A stretch of 35,861 nt of DNA from Candidatus Moraniibacteriota bacterium (GTDB lineage Bacteria > Patescibacteriota > Minisyncoccia > JAHIHE01 > JAGLIN01), in assembly GCA_030638895.1 (NCBI GenBank), contig DAOWDS010000057.1:1-35861 (forward strand), written 5' to 3'. Below the pieces are notes generated by a model that saw only the letters and a list, made by a program, of their open reading frames with translations, had not been told where the DNA came from and searched no databases. The translations under genes were made by a program, and so were the position numbers. Below, piece after piece: positions 26,333 to 34,757 of the stretch (positions within the stretch are counted from its first letter, which is position 1; each line of letters starts with the position of its first letter).

Positions 26333-26859
26333 ATCTCTATTTCTTCTATTAAAAATAATTTAACGTATGAATCAAGTAAATTTTTTCTTAGGATAAATTC
26401 TGTTTCTTTTTGCACGTCATAAGGGCAAATCCAAATACTCCGCTGGAGCATTTTATATTTTAACAAAAGAAGTTTTTTTCTCAATAAATTTCTTGAATAT
26501 CTTTTCTTTTCCGGAATATCAAAAATTATCATTTGCCATTTTCCGTCAGGCCTTTTTTTATTATTTTTCGTTTTAAGCTTTGCTTTTAAAACCTTTTCAG
26601 TCCCTTTCTTCGTTAAAACAATTCCATCGTTTTGTTCTAGGTTTTTAATTTTAATATATCCATTCTTCTTTAAGCGATAAATGAGTTGACTAAATTGTTG
26701 TTTCGTCTGTTTTCTTTCGTATTGCTTTTTTAATTTATGAAAAGATGGGCAACAATATTCTTTCATTTTTCTGTACGAGAAAATAGTAAGAGTTTCATCT
26801 AACTTTTCAGCATAATCATAGACATCTAATAAAAATTTTTCAGTAACTGGTAATTTCAT
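26329..26859 (-). CDS. PaaX/Cas2-like wHTH protein
   Basis: N-terminal wHTH (FSQLIYRLKKNGYIKIKNLEQNDGIVLTKKGTEKV); C-terminal KWQMIIFDIPEKKRYSRNLLRKKLLLLKYKMLQRSIWICPYDV (PaaX central/Cas2-like ferredoxin fold). Confidence 0.8.
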   Translation of the reverse strand: MKLPVTEKFLLDVYDYAEKLDETLTIFSYRKMKEYCCPSFHKLKKQYERKQTKQQFSQLIYRLKKNGYIKIKNLEQNDGIVLTKKGTEKVLKAKLKTKNNKKRPDGKWQMIIFDIPEKKRYSRNLLRKKLLLLKYKMLQRSIWICPYDVQKETEFILRKNLLDSYVKLFLIEEIEI

Positions 26860-26916
26860 GATTAATAATTATATTTAGCTTATATAAATTTATTGTACAC
26901 CCATTTTAAACATACG

Positions 26917-26955
26917 TATAGTATCTTTTGGTGCGACCGCACACAAAGACACTAT
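26917..26955. repeat. 39-bp palindromic repeat, copy B
   Basis: tatagtatcttttggtgcgaccgcacacaaagacactat; 58 bp upstream of the PaaX/Cas2-like start codon. Confidence 0.85.
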
Positions 26956-27036
26956 GGCTTTTTTTATGGGTTATTAGTTAAAAATTATAAGCATGGATAA
27001 AATTTATTGAGTATGAGTATAATAAATACATAAAGT

Positions 27037-27549
27037 TTAGTTTTTATTATTTTCAATCCAATTTATAATCTTCAGAATCGTTTCTGTAAAATTTTTATGC
27101 ACTTTTATATTTTTTTTAATTATTTTATTCGGCTTTATCCAAATATATTCTTCTACATCATATTTTCTCTCTTTCTCGTCTTCTGATCTTTTCAGTTCTA
27201 TTTTCTGTTCGTCTGGAAATTTTGCGATATATGTTGCAACCGGAATAAAAATCTCATTTTCTTTGTAAGGATTGTCCCCTTCCGCGTATGAAATTTGAAC
27301 ATCAATTAATTCCGCATTATTTTTGTCAACACTAATCCCTACTTCTTCAAATGTTTCTCTTATTGCCGTATCTAAAAACTGTTCTTTATCTTCGTAATCA
27401 ACTTCTCCGCCTGGAACGGTCCAGATATCATAATTATTCCTTTCTTTCGCCAAAAGAATTTCGCCTTTATTATTTACTAACACCAAAGAACCGACAAAAT
27501 ACGCCGCCTGAACCGGAAATTCTAGATTTTCTTTTTTATTTTTTATCAT
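27037..27549 (-). CDS. NUDIX hydrolase
   Basis: Nudix box GGEVDYEDKEQFLDTAIRETFEEVGI. Confidence 0.93.
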   Translation of the reverse strand: MIKNKKENLEFPVQAAYFVGSLVLVNNKGEILLAKERNNYDIWTVPGGEVDYEDKEQFLDTAIRETFEEVGISVDKNNAELIDVQISYAEGDNPYKENEIFIPVATYIAKFPDEQKIELKRSEDEKERKYDVEEYIWIKPNKIIKKNIKVHKNFTETILKIINWIENNKN

Positions 27550-27610
27550 ATCTTATTTTAAATCTAATTTTAGCTTATCATATTTTTCAAATAAAAAAAA
27601 GAAAGGGGCA

Positions 27611-28219
27611 TTAATTGCCCTCTTGGAGTTCTTTCTCTAATTTCTTTAAAGTTGCCTCAAGAGCAGGATAGACATTTATTTCACCGTTCTTTATAGCTTC
27701 TAAAACATCTGGAACTGACTCTACCATAATTTTTACAATATCACATCCTTCTAAAGGAACTGTGTTTATTTTAATTGCTGCTAACTCTTCTTTTGTAATA
27801 TAATACATAAATGAAGCTATCACAGAAACTATTCCTTCTTCCTTATAAGGACCATCGATTGGATATCCAATAGGAGTGTCCAATTGCTTTATTCTTTCTG
27901 GATCTAATATGATACCCAGCTCCTCTTTGCCTGCTCTTCTTATTACTGCATCTATAAATTGCTCTTGATTCTTATATGAAAGCTCTCCTCCAGGAATAAC
28001 TAAAATATTTTGAGCTACTCTTTCTTCAGTAAGAACTAAAACAATTTTTGTTGAATAATCATAAAAATAATTTGTTATTGAATTTAAAAACGAATAACGT
28101 CCCATTAAATTCAGAACAAATTCAATTACCCAACTCTTTCTGTTTCTAATTTTTGTCAAAAGGCACACATTAGCAAAAAGATAGGCTGGAATCGGCAACC
28201 ACCGCGTATTTTTAAACAC
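27611..28219 (-). CDS. NUDIX-like protein with degenerate box; probably starts upstream at a non-AUG codon
   Basis: GGELSYKNQEQFIDAVIRRAGKEELGI; the reading frame stays open upstream to a strong gaggagg SD. Confidence 0.75.
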   Translation of the reverse strand: MFKNTRWLPIPAYLFANVCLLTKIRNRKSWVIEFVLNLMGRYSFLNSITNYFYDYSTKIVLVLTEERVAQNILVIPGGELSYKNQEQFIDAVIRRAGKEELGIILDPERIKQLDTPIGYPIDGPYKEEGIVSVIASFMYYITKEELAAIKINTVPLEGCDIVKIMVESVPDVLEAIKNGEINVYPALEATLKKLEKELQEGN

Positions 28220-28295
28220 TGAAGTTAAATCTGCAATTCCATTATTTGTCTTAATTTTATTTATTGCGATCGTAATTCCTCCTCGCTTTTTTATT

Positions 28296-28323
28296 TAATT
28301 TTATCTCATATCTTAATAATGTC
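28296..28323 (-). promoter_or_regulatory. sigma70-type promoter TTGACA-N16-TAAAAT for the NUDIX-like gene
   Basis: Minus strand reads gttgacattattaagatatgagataaaattaaataaaaaagcgaggagg; overlaps the 3' end of 28306..29178. Confidence 0.55.
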
Positions 28324-29178
28324 AACTCCCCTGCTCGTCATAACTCTTTCTCCATCAAAAACTGATGAGCCGCGAGCATAGACAACTTTTTTAAATCCTG
28401 CCAAGGCTACGAGTTTGGCGCAAGCCGGACACGGAAAGTGAGTAACATATAAAATTGTGTCTTTCAGGGAAACACCGTCATTCGCCGCTAAAGAAATAAT
28501 AGACGCTTCGGCGTGGGTTACACTGCAAATTTCAGGATCTTTTCCCGGTTCAATTGAATCGCGAATACAGCCTATCTTATAACACTCATCTTCGGTCGGA
28601 AGCATTTTGTTAAATCCACAAAAGATTACTTCTCCATCTTTGACCGCCACGGCTCCGACTTGTCTCCACCAACATTTTGATTTTTCAGCTTCTTTCAGCG
28701 CCTCATCCATAAATTTCTGATGTTCTTTCAGTTCTTCTTCCGGCAGTTCCGACACTTCTTTTTTAAATTCCCAAACTTTATCATCAGACCATCTTAACCT
28801 AATATCATAGTATTTAACAATATCTTTATACTTGCCGTCTACAAAATATTTATTTACGAAGTCTTCTCCTTTATCTCCCTTTAAAATAAATATTTTATCT
28901 GGCTTCAAATCGCTTACAATTTGAGAAAATTTATCCTTTTCAATAGAAAAATAATCTTCAACTGGAATATATGAATTAATTATATTTTTCATATCTTTTT
29001 CAGAAATTTTTCTGATATCAGGCTCTAAAGATGTTAACTCCTTAATAATTTCATCACTCAAAATTCCGACAAAAAAAATAAGGCTTTCTTTGTCTTTTTT
29101 TATTTTATTCAAAAATTCAATATATCCCTTATGGAATACTGAAAATTCACCAAGTATCAATATTTTTTCTTTTGACAT
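28306..29178 (-). CDS. Degenerate nucleotidyltransferase-like domain fused to dCMP/cytidine deaminase domain
   Basis: N-terminus ILILGEFSVFHKGYIEFLNKIKKD; C-terminus THAEASIISLAA...THFPCPACAKLVALAGFKKVVYA. Confidence 0.85.
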   Translation of the reverse strand: MSKEKILILGEFSVFHKGYIEFLNKIKKDKESLIFFVGILSDEIIKELTSLEPDIRKISEKDMKNIINSYIPVEDYFSIEKDKFSQIVSDLKPDKIFILKGDKGEDFVNKYFVDGKYKDIVKYYDIRLRWSDDKVWEFKKEVSELPEEELKEHQKFMDEALKEAEKSKCWWRQVGAVAVKDGEVIFCGFNKMLPTEDECYKIGCIRDSIEPGKDPEICSVTHAEASIISLAANDGVSLKDTILYVTHFPCPACAKLVALAGFKKVVYARGSSVFDGERVMTSRGVDIIKI

Positions 29179-29241
29179 AAATAATATTATTTAAATTCCT
29201 TAATCGTAGAAAATAGGATTGTTTAATATAATATCAAGCAG

Positions 29242-29267
29242 ATTCTGAATTAAGTTCAGAATGACAA
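29242..29267. repeat. Intergenic fragment of an AGATTCTGAA...TTCAGAATGACA palindromic element
   Basis: attctgaattaagttcagaatgacaa: 8-bp arms ATTCTGAA/TTCAGAAT. Confidence 0.5.
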
Positions 29268-29360
29268 AGTTTTTATCAGTGAATTAAGTGACATCTACAA
29301 AACTGACAAAAATAATTGAAATTATTTTAATGAGAAATCATAGATATGCGTGTCCTGTTT

Positions 29361-29798
29361 TTATCCAATCGGAAAGTTAACTGCTCTTGCCTTTTTACTT
29401 TTATCAAGTTTTGGAACAATAAAATGAAAATGTAGATGATAAACGGATGCTCCGGTATATTTTGTATCGCCAAATCTCAAAGATAAAGCTCCTCCTTTTA
29501 TTCTATATTTTTTAATTGCCCAATTTGCCAAATAAGAAACTGCTTTAAAATCAGAAGTTTTCAGATTATTAAATTCTTCTTTATGTTGTTTTGAAATAAT
29601 TAAAAAATGGAATTTAGAATTTTTATAAGGCCAGCTGCTTTCGGTTATAAACCATTTACTTTCTTTTTTCAATATCTTTTTTTTGTGGTATTTAAAATTA
29701 TCCTTACAAAAAGGACATTTGTCTGTTTTTTCAATAGCTTCTAAGGTTTTTTTATAATCTTTAGATTTGGCGTATGTTTTATCAACTACTTTTTTCAT
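29361..29798 (-). CDS. HIT-family protein with Zn-binding CxxC
   Basis: CPFCKDNF; GASVYHLHFHFIVP (HxHxHxx). Confidence 0.85.
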   Translation of the reverse strand: MKKVVDKTYAKSKDYKKTLEAIEKTDKCPFCKDNFKYHKKKILKKESKWFITESSWPYKNSKFHFLIISKQHKEEFNNLKTSDFKAVSYLANWAIKKYRIKGGALSLRFGDTKYTGASVYHLHFHFIVPKLDKSKKARAVNFPIG

Positions 29799-30325
29799 AA
29801 TTTAATATTAGATAAGATATGCTCTAATCTTTTTTTGAAAGTCTTTTCAATAATATCGCTAGTGGAAGTATTTTCCGCCTGCCTGTTAAACAATCTTAAC
29901 TCCCCGCATAATTTGCTTATATTTTTTCTTTGATCTGGAGGATAGCTCTCTTTAGTGGCAACAAAAAAATCCGGGTTAATTGCTTTCAAAATAGCCATTT
30001 CCCAATGCCCTGTTTCATCTACGTCATCAATAAGAGTTACATAATCAACAAAATGCTGATAACCCAACATTTCCATTCGTTCTGTTTCTGGAATAACCGG
30101 CCTTAAAGAATTTTTTTTATATATTTTTATTGCTTCGTCGCTGTCTACTCCAACAATTAAAATATCTCCTTGCTGTTTTGCCTTGTTTAGATATCTAAGA
30201 TGCCCTATATGAAGCATATCCCACGATCCGATTGTGCAGACAATCTTATTTCCAAGTGTTTTGTGGGCATTTACTAATTCTGATAAAATTTTATAATCAG
30301 TTACGATTTTATTTTTAGTTTCCAT
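29795..30325 (-). CDS. Cytidylyltransferase-like adenylyltransferase (RfaE2/TagD-like)
   Basis: CTIGSWDMLHIGHLRYLNKAKQQGDILIVGVDSDE. Confidence 0.88.
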   Translation of the reverse strand: METKNKIVTDYKILSELVNAHKTLGNKIVCTIGSWDMLHIGHLRYLNKAKQQGDILIVGVDSDEAIKIYKKNSLRPVIPETERMEMLGYQHFVDYVTLIDDVDETGHWEMAILKAINPDFFVATKESYPPDQRKNISKLCGELRLFNRQAENTSTSDIIEKTFKKRLEHILSNIKL

Positions 30326-30358
30326 TTTGATTTAATAAAAAGCTAATAAAAGCCTTGA

Positions 30359-31039
30359 TTAAATATTAACTTTAATCCCCGCTCCCATTGTAGAAGTTAC
30401 CGTAATGCTTTTAATAAATTCTCCTTTTGCCCCGCTTGGCCTTGCTTCTTGAACGGCCTTAATAAAGTTTTCTATATTTTCTTTCAACTTTTCATTGCCA
30501 AAAGAAACTTTCCCCACAAGCTGATGAACATTGCCAGAGTCGTCATTTTTGAAATTTAATCTGCCTTTTTTAAGCTGTTCCACGGTTTTTTTAACGTCCA
30601 CGGTAACGGTGTCAGTTTTGGGCGATGGCATAAGCCCTTTCGGCCCTAGAATCTTTGCAATTATCGCCAATTTTTTCATCATATCCGGAGTTGCCACCGC
30701 AATATCAAAATCAATTTCTTTAGTCTGTTTTATTTTAGCAACAAGATCTTCTCCGCCAATCAAATCAGCTCCAGCGTCTTTTGCTTCTTGAGCTTTCTCG
30801 CCTTCAGCAAAAACTGCAATTTTTTTATCCTTGCCGGTTCCATGCGGCAAAACAATCGCGCCCCTGATTAACTGATCTGCCTTTTTTGGATCAATATTTG
30901 TCCTAAAATGCACCTCGACGCTTTCATCAAATTTAGCGTTTGCATTTTCAATTAAAAGTTTTACCGCTTCTACAACTTTATAGATTTTGCTTTTATCTAT
31001 ATTTTCCTTGACGCTTTTATAACGCTTTGATCTTTTCAT
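30359..31039 (-). CDS. rplA: 50S ribosomal protein L1
   Basis: FDESVEVHFRTNIDPKKADQLIRGAIVLPHGTGK; KILGPKGLMPSPKTDTVT. The ORF track extends to 31090. Confidence 0.96.
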   Translation of the reverse strand: MKRSKRYKSVKENIDKSKIYKVVEAVKLLIENANAKFDESVEVHFRTNIDPKKADQLIRGAIVLPHGTGKDKKIAVFAEGEKAQEAKDAGADLIGGEDLVAKIKQTKEIDFDIAVATPDMMKKLAIIAKILGPKGLMPSPKTDTVTVDVKKTVEQLKKGRLNFKNDDSGNVHQLVGKVSFGNEKLKENIENFIKAVQEARPSGAKGEFIKSITVTSTMGAGIKVNI

Positions 31040-31116
31040 TGTTTTATCCTTTGTGGTGCGAGCGCGCTCATTTATTAATAACGCTCCCACAATTAGTTGT
31101 TAAATATTTCTAATTT

Positions 31117-31767
31117 CTACAATTTTTTCTCTTTCTGCAATAACACTCCGGCAATATTGCAAATTTTAACACTGTAAAACACCTTTGAGGCGATATAAAT
31201 TCCAGCTGGCACAAAAATCAAATTTCCAACTAGATTATTTCTAAAAAACGGAATTGCCATATAATAGCATCTTATCAGCCCAGACAATCTGTATTCATAC
31301 ATTCCCGACATTAACCACCAGCCGAAATTGGTATAGAGATAAAAAAATATTGAAGATAATAAAGCTAAAATAATTGAATTTTTGAACGGAAAAATTTTAG
31401 AACTACGGTTAGCTGTGCTAACTGTATTCCCGCCGAAGTTTATGCTGGACTTTGTTTCAGTGCGGAAATGACAGGTTTTTTTATTGGAAATTTTATTCCC
31501 ATAAAAAACTCCAAATAATCCGATTATTGCGAACGCGGTCCATGTAAATATAAAAATATAATTATTGCCTATTACCAAATCGCTCAAGAATATTATAGAC
31601 AAAGGAACTATAACTGTATAAAGTCCGCCTAAATATATTCCAGAAATCAAGGCCAATACTGTTATTATTTCCAAATTGGGAATGCCAACGTAACTTACTA
31701 AAACAAATCTTCCAACAACGCCCAAAATAATTAACACTGCTGCTATAATAAGTTTTAATTTATTCAT
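31117..31767 (-). CDS. Membrane protein, DUF6580/ECF S-component-like
   Basis: Multi-TM; NLEIITVLALISGIYLGG..., IFLSDLVIGN, TNFGWWLMSGMYEYRLSGLIRCYYMAIPFFRNNLVGNLIF. Confidence 0.65.
   Translation of the reverse strand: MNKLKLIIAAVLIILGVVGRFVLVSYVGIPNLEIITVLALISGIYLGGLYTVIVPLSIIFLSDLVIGNNYIFIFTWTAFAIIGLFGVFYGNKISNKKTCHFRTETKSSINFGGNTVSTANRSSKIFPFKNSIILALLSSIFFYLYTNFGWWLMSGMYEYRLSGLIRCYYMAIPFFRNNLVGNLIFVPAGIYIASKVFYSVKICNIAGVLLQKEKKL
31388..31475. repeat. Palindromic element inserted in frame in the DUF6580-like gene (approximate limits)
   Basis: ATTcCCGC...GCGGAAAT imperfect arms plus gttagc-tgt-gctaac hairpin; encodes KTCHFRTETKSSINFGGNTVSTANRSSKI. Confidence 0.55.
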
Positions 31768-31783
31768 AATTCAAAATACTAAA

Positions 31784-32263
31784 TTAAAACGGAACTTCTT
31801 CAAATCTCCACTCAACACTACCACCTTCTTCCAAGATTTTTTTATCAGCCGCGACATCTCCCAAAATATCATCTATATAATACTGCCAGTATTTTCCATT
31901 ATCTCCATTTTTAATTTTACTAATACTTTCTATAAACACACCAAAGTCATAATTATTATTATACTTTATTTCAATATCATTTTCTTTTCTATAATTTATA
32001 AGTTCAGTAAAAACTGTTTGAGGATCAGATTTGTTTTCATCATAAGAATAAAAAATAATATGTTCTTTTTCTTCATTTAACCGTTTGTCTTTTTTCTCTT
32101 TATTGTCATTAATATTATTAATATTCACTCTTGAGTTTACACTGTTATTTTCGCCATTTTCAGATACAATATCATCATTGAAAAAGAACATAGCAGCAAG
32201 CAACAATCCAAAAATCAATGCAATTGCCAATATTTTATTATGTTTTTTCTTTTCTTTTTCCAT
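31784..32263 (-). CDS. Membrane-anchored DUF4430-like (transcobalamin C-terminal-like) protein
   Basis: N-terminal TM; GKYWQYYIDDILGDVAADKKILEEGGSVEWRFEE. Confidence 0.7.
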   Translation of the reverse strand: MEKEKKKHNKILAIALIFGLLLAAMFFFNDDIVSENGENNSVNSRVNINNINDNKEKKDKRLNEEKEHIIFYSYDENKSDPQTVFTELINYRKENDIEIKYNNNYDFGVFIESISKIKNGDNGKYWQYYIDDILGDVAADKKILEEGGSVEWRFEEVPF

Positions 32264-32314
32264 ATTTAAGAAACACTACAGATAAAAACTTAAAATCAAG
32301 AAACTAAGCATATT

Positions 32315-32740
32315 TTACCCTTTCACTTCTATTCCCATACTTCTAGCTGTTCCAGCAATAATTTTCATTGCTCCATCAACATCATTTGCATTTAAATCTT
32401 TCATTTTTAATTCTGCAATTTCCTGAAGTTGTTTTCTGGTAACTTTACCAATCTTATCTTTTTGAGGCTCTTTTGAGCCCTTTTTTACCCCTGCCACTTT
32501 TTTTAGAAGAGCCGAAGCCGGAGGAGTCTTCATAATAAAAGCATATGATTTATCCTCATAAACAGAGATTTCAACAGGAATTATATCGCCCATCATATCT
32601 TTTGAATCATTATTAAAACGCGTGCAAAATTCCTGAATATTAATTCCGGCCTGACCCAAAGCAGGACCAATAGGCGGAGCTGGATTAGCTTTACCCGCAG
32701 GTATTTGAAGTTTAACTAATTTTTCAATTTTTTTTGCCAT
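32315..32740 (-). CDS. rplK: 50S ribosomal protein L11
   Basis: [34 protein letters not shown]. Confidence 0.97.
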   Translation of the reverse strand: MAKKIEKLVKLQIPAGKANPAPPIGPALGQAGINIQEFCTRFNNDSKDMMGDIIPVEISVYEDKSYAFIMKTPPASALLKKVAGVKKGSKEPQKDKIGKVTRKQLQEIAELKMKDLNANDVDGAMKIIAGTARSMGIEVKG

Positions 32741-32833
32741 AATTATTTAATTTTAGTATTTAGTATTTAGTATTGAGTATCAAGTATTGAGTTTGGTGCT
32801 ACATATTATATACTCAATGCTACATACCCGAAA

Positions 32834-33379
32834 TTATATTTTCTTTATCTGTAAAAAATCCAATTCTAGCGGCGTTTCGCGTCCAAACATTTGAACTAAA
32901 ATTTTGACTTTTCCCTTTTCTTCGTCCACACCATCAACCTTGCCGTCAAAATCCTTAAAAGGTCCATCAGTTATTTTTATAATATCACCCAAAACAACAT
33001 CAATTTTATATTTTGGCTCTTTAACTCCCATTCTTTTCTTAAGAGCTGTCATCTCCTCTTCTGATATCGGAGTCGGAGTAGTTCCCGATCCAACAAAGCC
33101 AGTTACGTTGGGAGTATTTCTGACAACATACCACGAATCATCATTTACAATCATCTCAACCATTACATATCCAGGAAAGATTCTTTCTTCTGTTGTCTTT
33201 CTTTTCCCGTTTTTTATTTTTATTTTTTTCTCTTTTGGAACTAAAACATCAAATATTTTGTCTTCCATGCCCATAGAATCAATTCTTTGTTTTAAATTTC
33301 TGCAAACGTTGTCTTCATAGCCGGAATATGTATGTAAAACATACCAATTCCTCCCAAAATCCACTGTTTGTTTTGGCAT
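32834..33379 (-). CDS. nusG: Transcription termination/antitermination protein NusG
   Basis: NWYVLHTYSGYEDNVCRNL; RKTTEERIFPGYVMVEM; GPFKDFDGKVDGVDEEKGKVKILVQMFGRETPLELDF. Confidence 0.96.
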   Translation of the reverse strand: MPKQTVDFGRNWYVLHTYSGYEDNVCRNLKQRIDSMGMEDKIFDVLVPKEKKIKIKNGKRKTTEERIFPGYVMVEMIVNDDSWYVVRNTPNVTGFVGSGTTPTPISEEEMTALKKRMGVKEPKYKIDVVLGDIIKITDGPFKDFDGKVDGVDEEKGKVKILVQMFGRETPLELDFLQIKKI

Positions 33380-33403
33380 AGTTTTTCTTTAATAATTAAA
33401 TAA

Positions 33404-33598
33404 TTAGACGACAATAATATTTTCCACCATTACATTTAACGCATAATCAATTCCGCCTAAAAACGCGGCAGTTACCAGGCTTATTCCGATAACAACAAGA
33501 GAATCTTTTATCGCCTTTTTTCTGCTCGGCCAACTAACTTTTTTTGCTTCAGTTTTAACTTCTATGATATATTTTTTTATTTCTTTTACAATATTCAT
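33404..33598 (-). CDS. secE: Preprotein translocase subunit SecE
   Basis: EVKTEAKKVSWPSRKKAIKDSLVVIGISLVTAAFLGGIDYAL. Confidence 0.94.
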   Translation of the reverse strand: MNIVKEIKKYIIEVKTEAKKVSWPSRKKAIKDSLVVIGISLVTAAFLGGIDYALNVMVENIIVV

Positions 33599-33766
33599 TT
33601 TTTATAATTTTAGCTATTTATATTAATTTTGAACAGACACATACAAATTTCTGATTTTTAAAACAGCCCTTTAGAGGCTATTTATTCATTTTCAAGTTAC
33701 ACTAACATAATATAATTGATTTCGCATTTAGTCAAGTGTGTATGTTTTATTTATATATATTTTATT

Positions 33767-34693
33767 TTATATCCATCTCTTCTTTTTTATTATCGTAAAA
33801 AACAAAACTGAAAGCAAGGCTATTATTATAATTATAAATAAAAATGCTAGTGGACTTTCTTCTAATGGCAAAGATACATTCATCCCGAATATGCTTGAAA
33901 CAATAGTCGGGATTGTAAGAAAAATAGTAACAACTGTCAAAATTTTTATAACTTTATTCAGTTCATTTGTCAAAATTGCAGAATACGCTTCACGGATATT
34001 TTTAATTGATTTTGAACCAGCTTTAGAAAGTTCCAGCGTCTGATTGCTATCCATAACAAGATCTTCCATAATATCTTTATCTTTTTCATAAATTGTAATA
34101 TAGCGACCGCTAAGGATTTTTTCTAAAATATTTATAGCTGGAAACAACGAGGAAACAAAATTGTTCAAAGTTTCTTCTTCTTGCACTAAAAATAAAATAT
34201 CCTTATTTTCTAAATTGCTGATTTTTATTTTCTTTGATTTTATATCTTTTAAAATTCTACTTAGATATAAATCATAACTGCCAAAAATTTCTAAAATGAT
34301 TTTTAATAAAAAATTTGTCTTGTGCGTCGTGCAAAAGTCGCTTCTACGCGTTATAAAATTATCTGTAATATTATTTTTTACTTTGCATAAAGTCACTATA
34401 TTGTCTCTCGTTATTACAACTAGAATCGGCCTAGTTATAATATCATTACTATCATCCTTAATCGGAAATCTCATAATCATATAAAAATTGCCGGTTTTAT
34501 CTTTTTCTATTCTAGGGATTTCATTTTCATCAAGGCCGTCTTCAAAAATTGTAAAATCAAGATTTAAAGACTTCGCAAGCAATCTTGTTTCTTTTTCGCT
34601 TGGCTCTACAACTGAAATCCAACTGCCTTTTTCTGTCTTTTTTATCTTTTTTACTTGTAAATCATTTAATTTTTTTCTGTATATTTTGATCAT
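33767..34693 (-). CDS. corA: CorA-family Mg2+ transporter
   Basis: IFGMNVSLPLEESPLAF (GMN motif after TM1) and two C-terminal TM helices. Confidence 0.92.
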   Translation of the reverse strand: MIKIYRKKLNDLQVKKIKKTEKGSWISVVEPSEKETRLLAKSLNLDFTIFEDGLDENEIPRIEKDKTGNFYMIMRFPIKDDSNDIITRPILVVITRDNIVTLCKVKNNITDNFITRRSDFCTTHKTNFLLKIILEIFGSYDLYLSRILKDIKSKKIKISNLENKDILFLVQEEETLNNFVSSLFPAINILEKILSGRYITIYEKDKDIMEDLVMDSNQTLELSKAGSKSIKNIREAYSAILTNELNKVIKILTVVTIFLTIPTIVSSIFGMNVSLPLEESPLAFLFIIIIIALLSVLFFTIIKKKRWI

Positions 34694-34757
34694 AAATTTG
34701 TAATAAGCATTTTTATGTTTAGTATAACGATTTTAAAATATATATCAACAGTTAGAT

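Noticed and set aside
26294-26955. CRISPR array
   Set aside because: Only two repeats 623 bp apart with a gene between them and no spacers; the Cas2-like fold alone does not make a CRISPR locus.
31042-31090. N-terminal extension MGALLINERARTTKDKT of L1 in the ORF track
   Set aside because: Canonical L1 starts at MKRSKRYK; the extension reads through the leader region.
32904-33320. 138-aa plus-strand ORF
   Set aside because: Antisense shadow of nusG.
34318-34345. Possible extra copy of the 39-bp repeat (tcttgtgcgtcgtgcaaaag)
   Set aside because: Inside corA coding sequence, short and poorly matching; probably chance.
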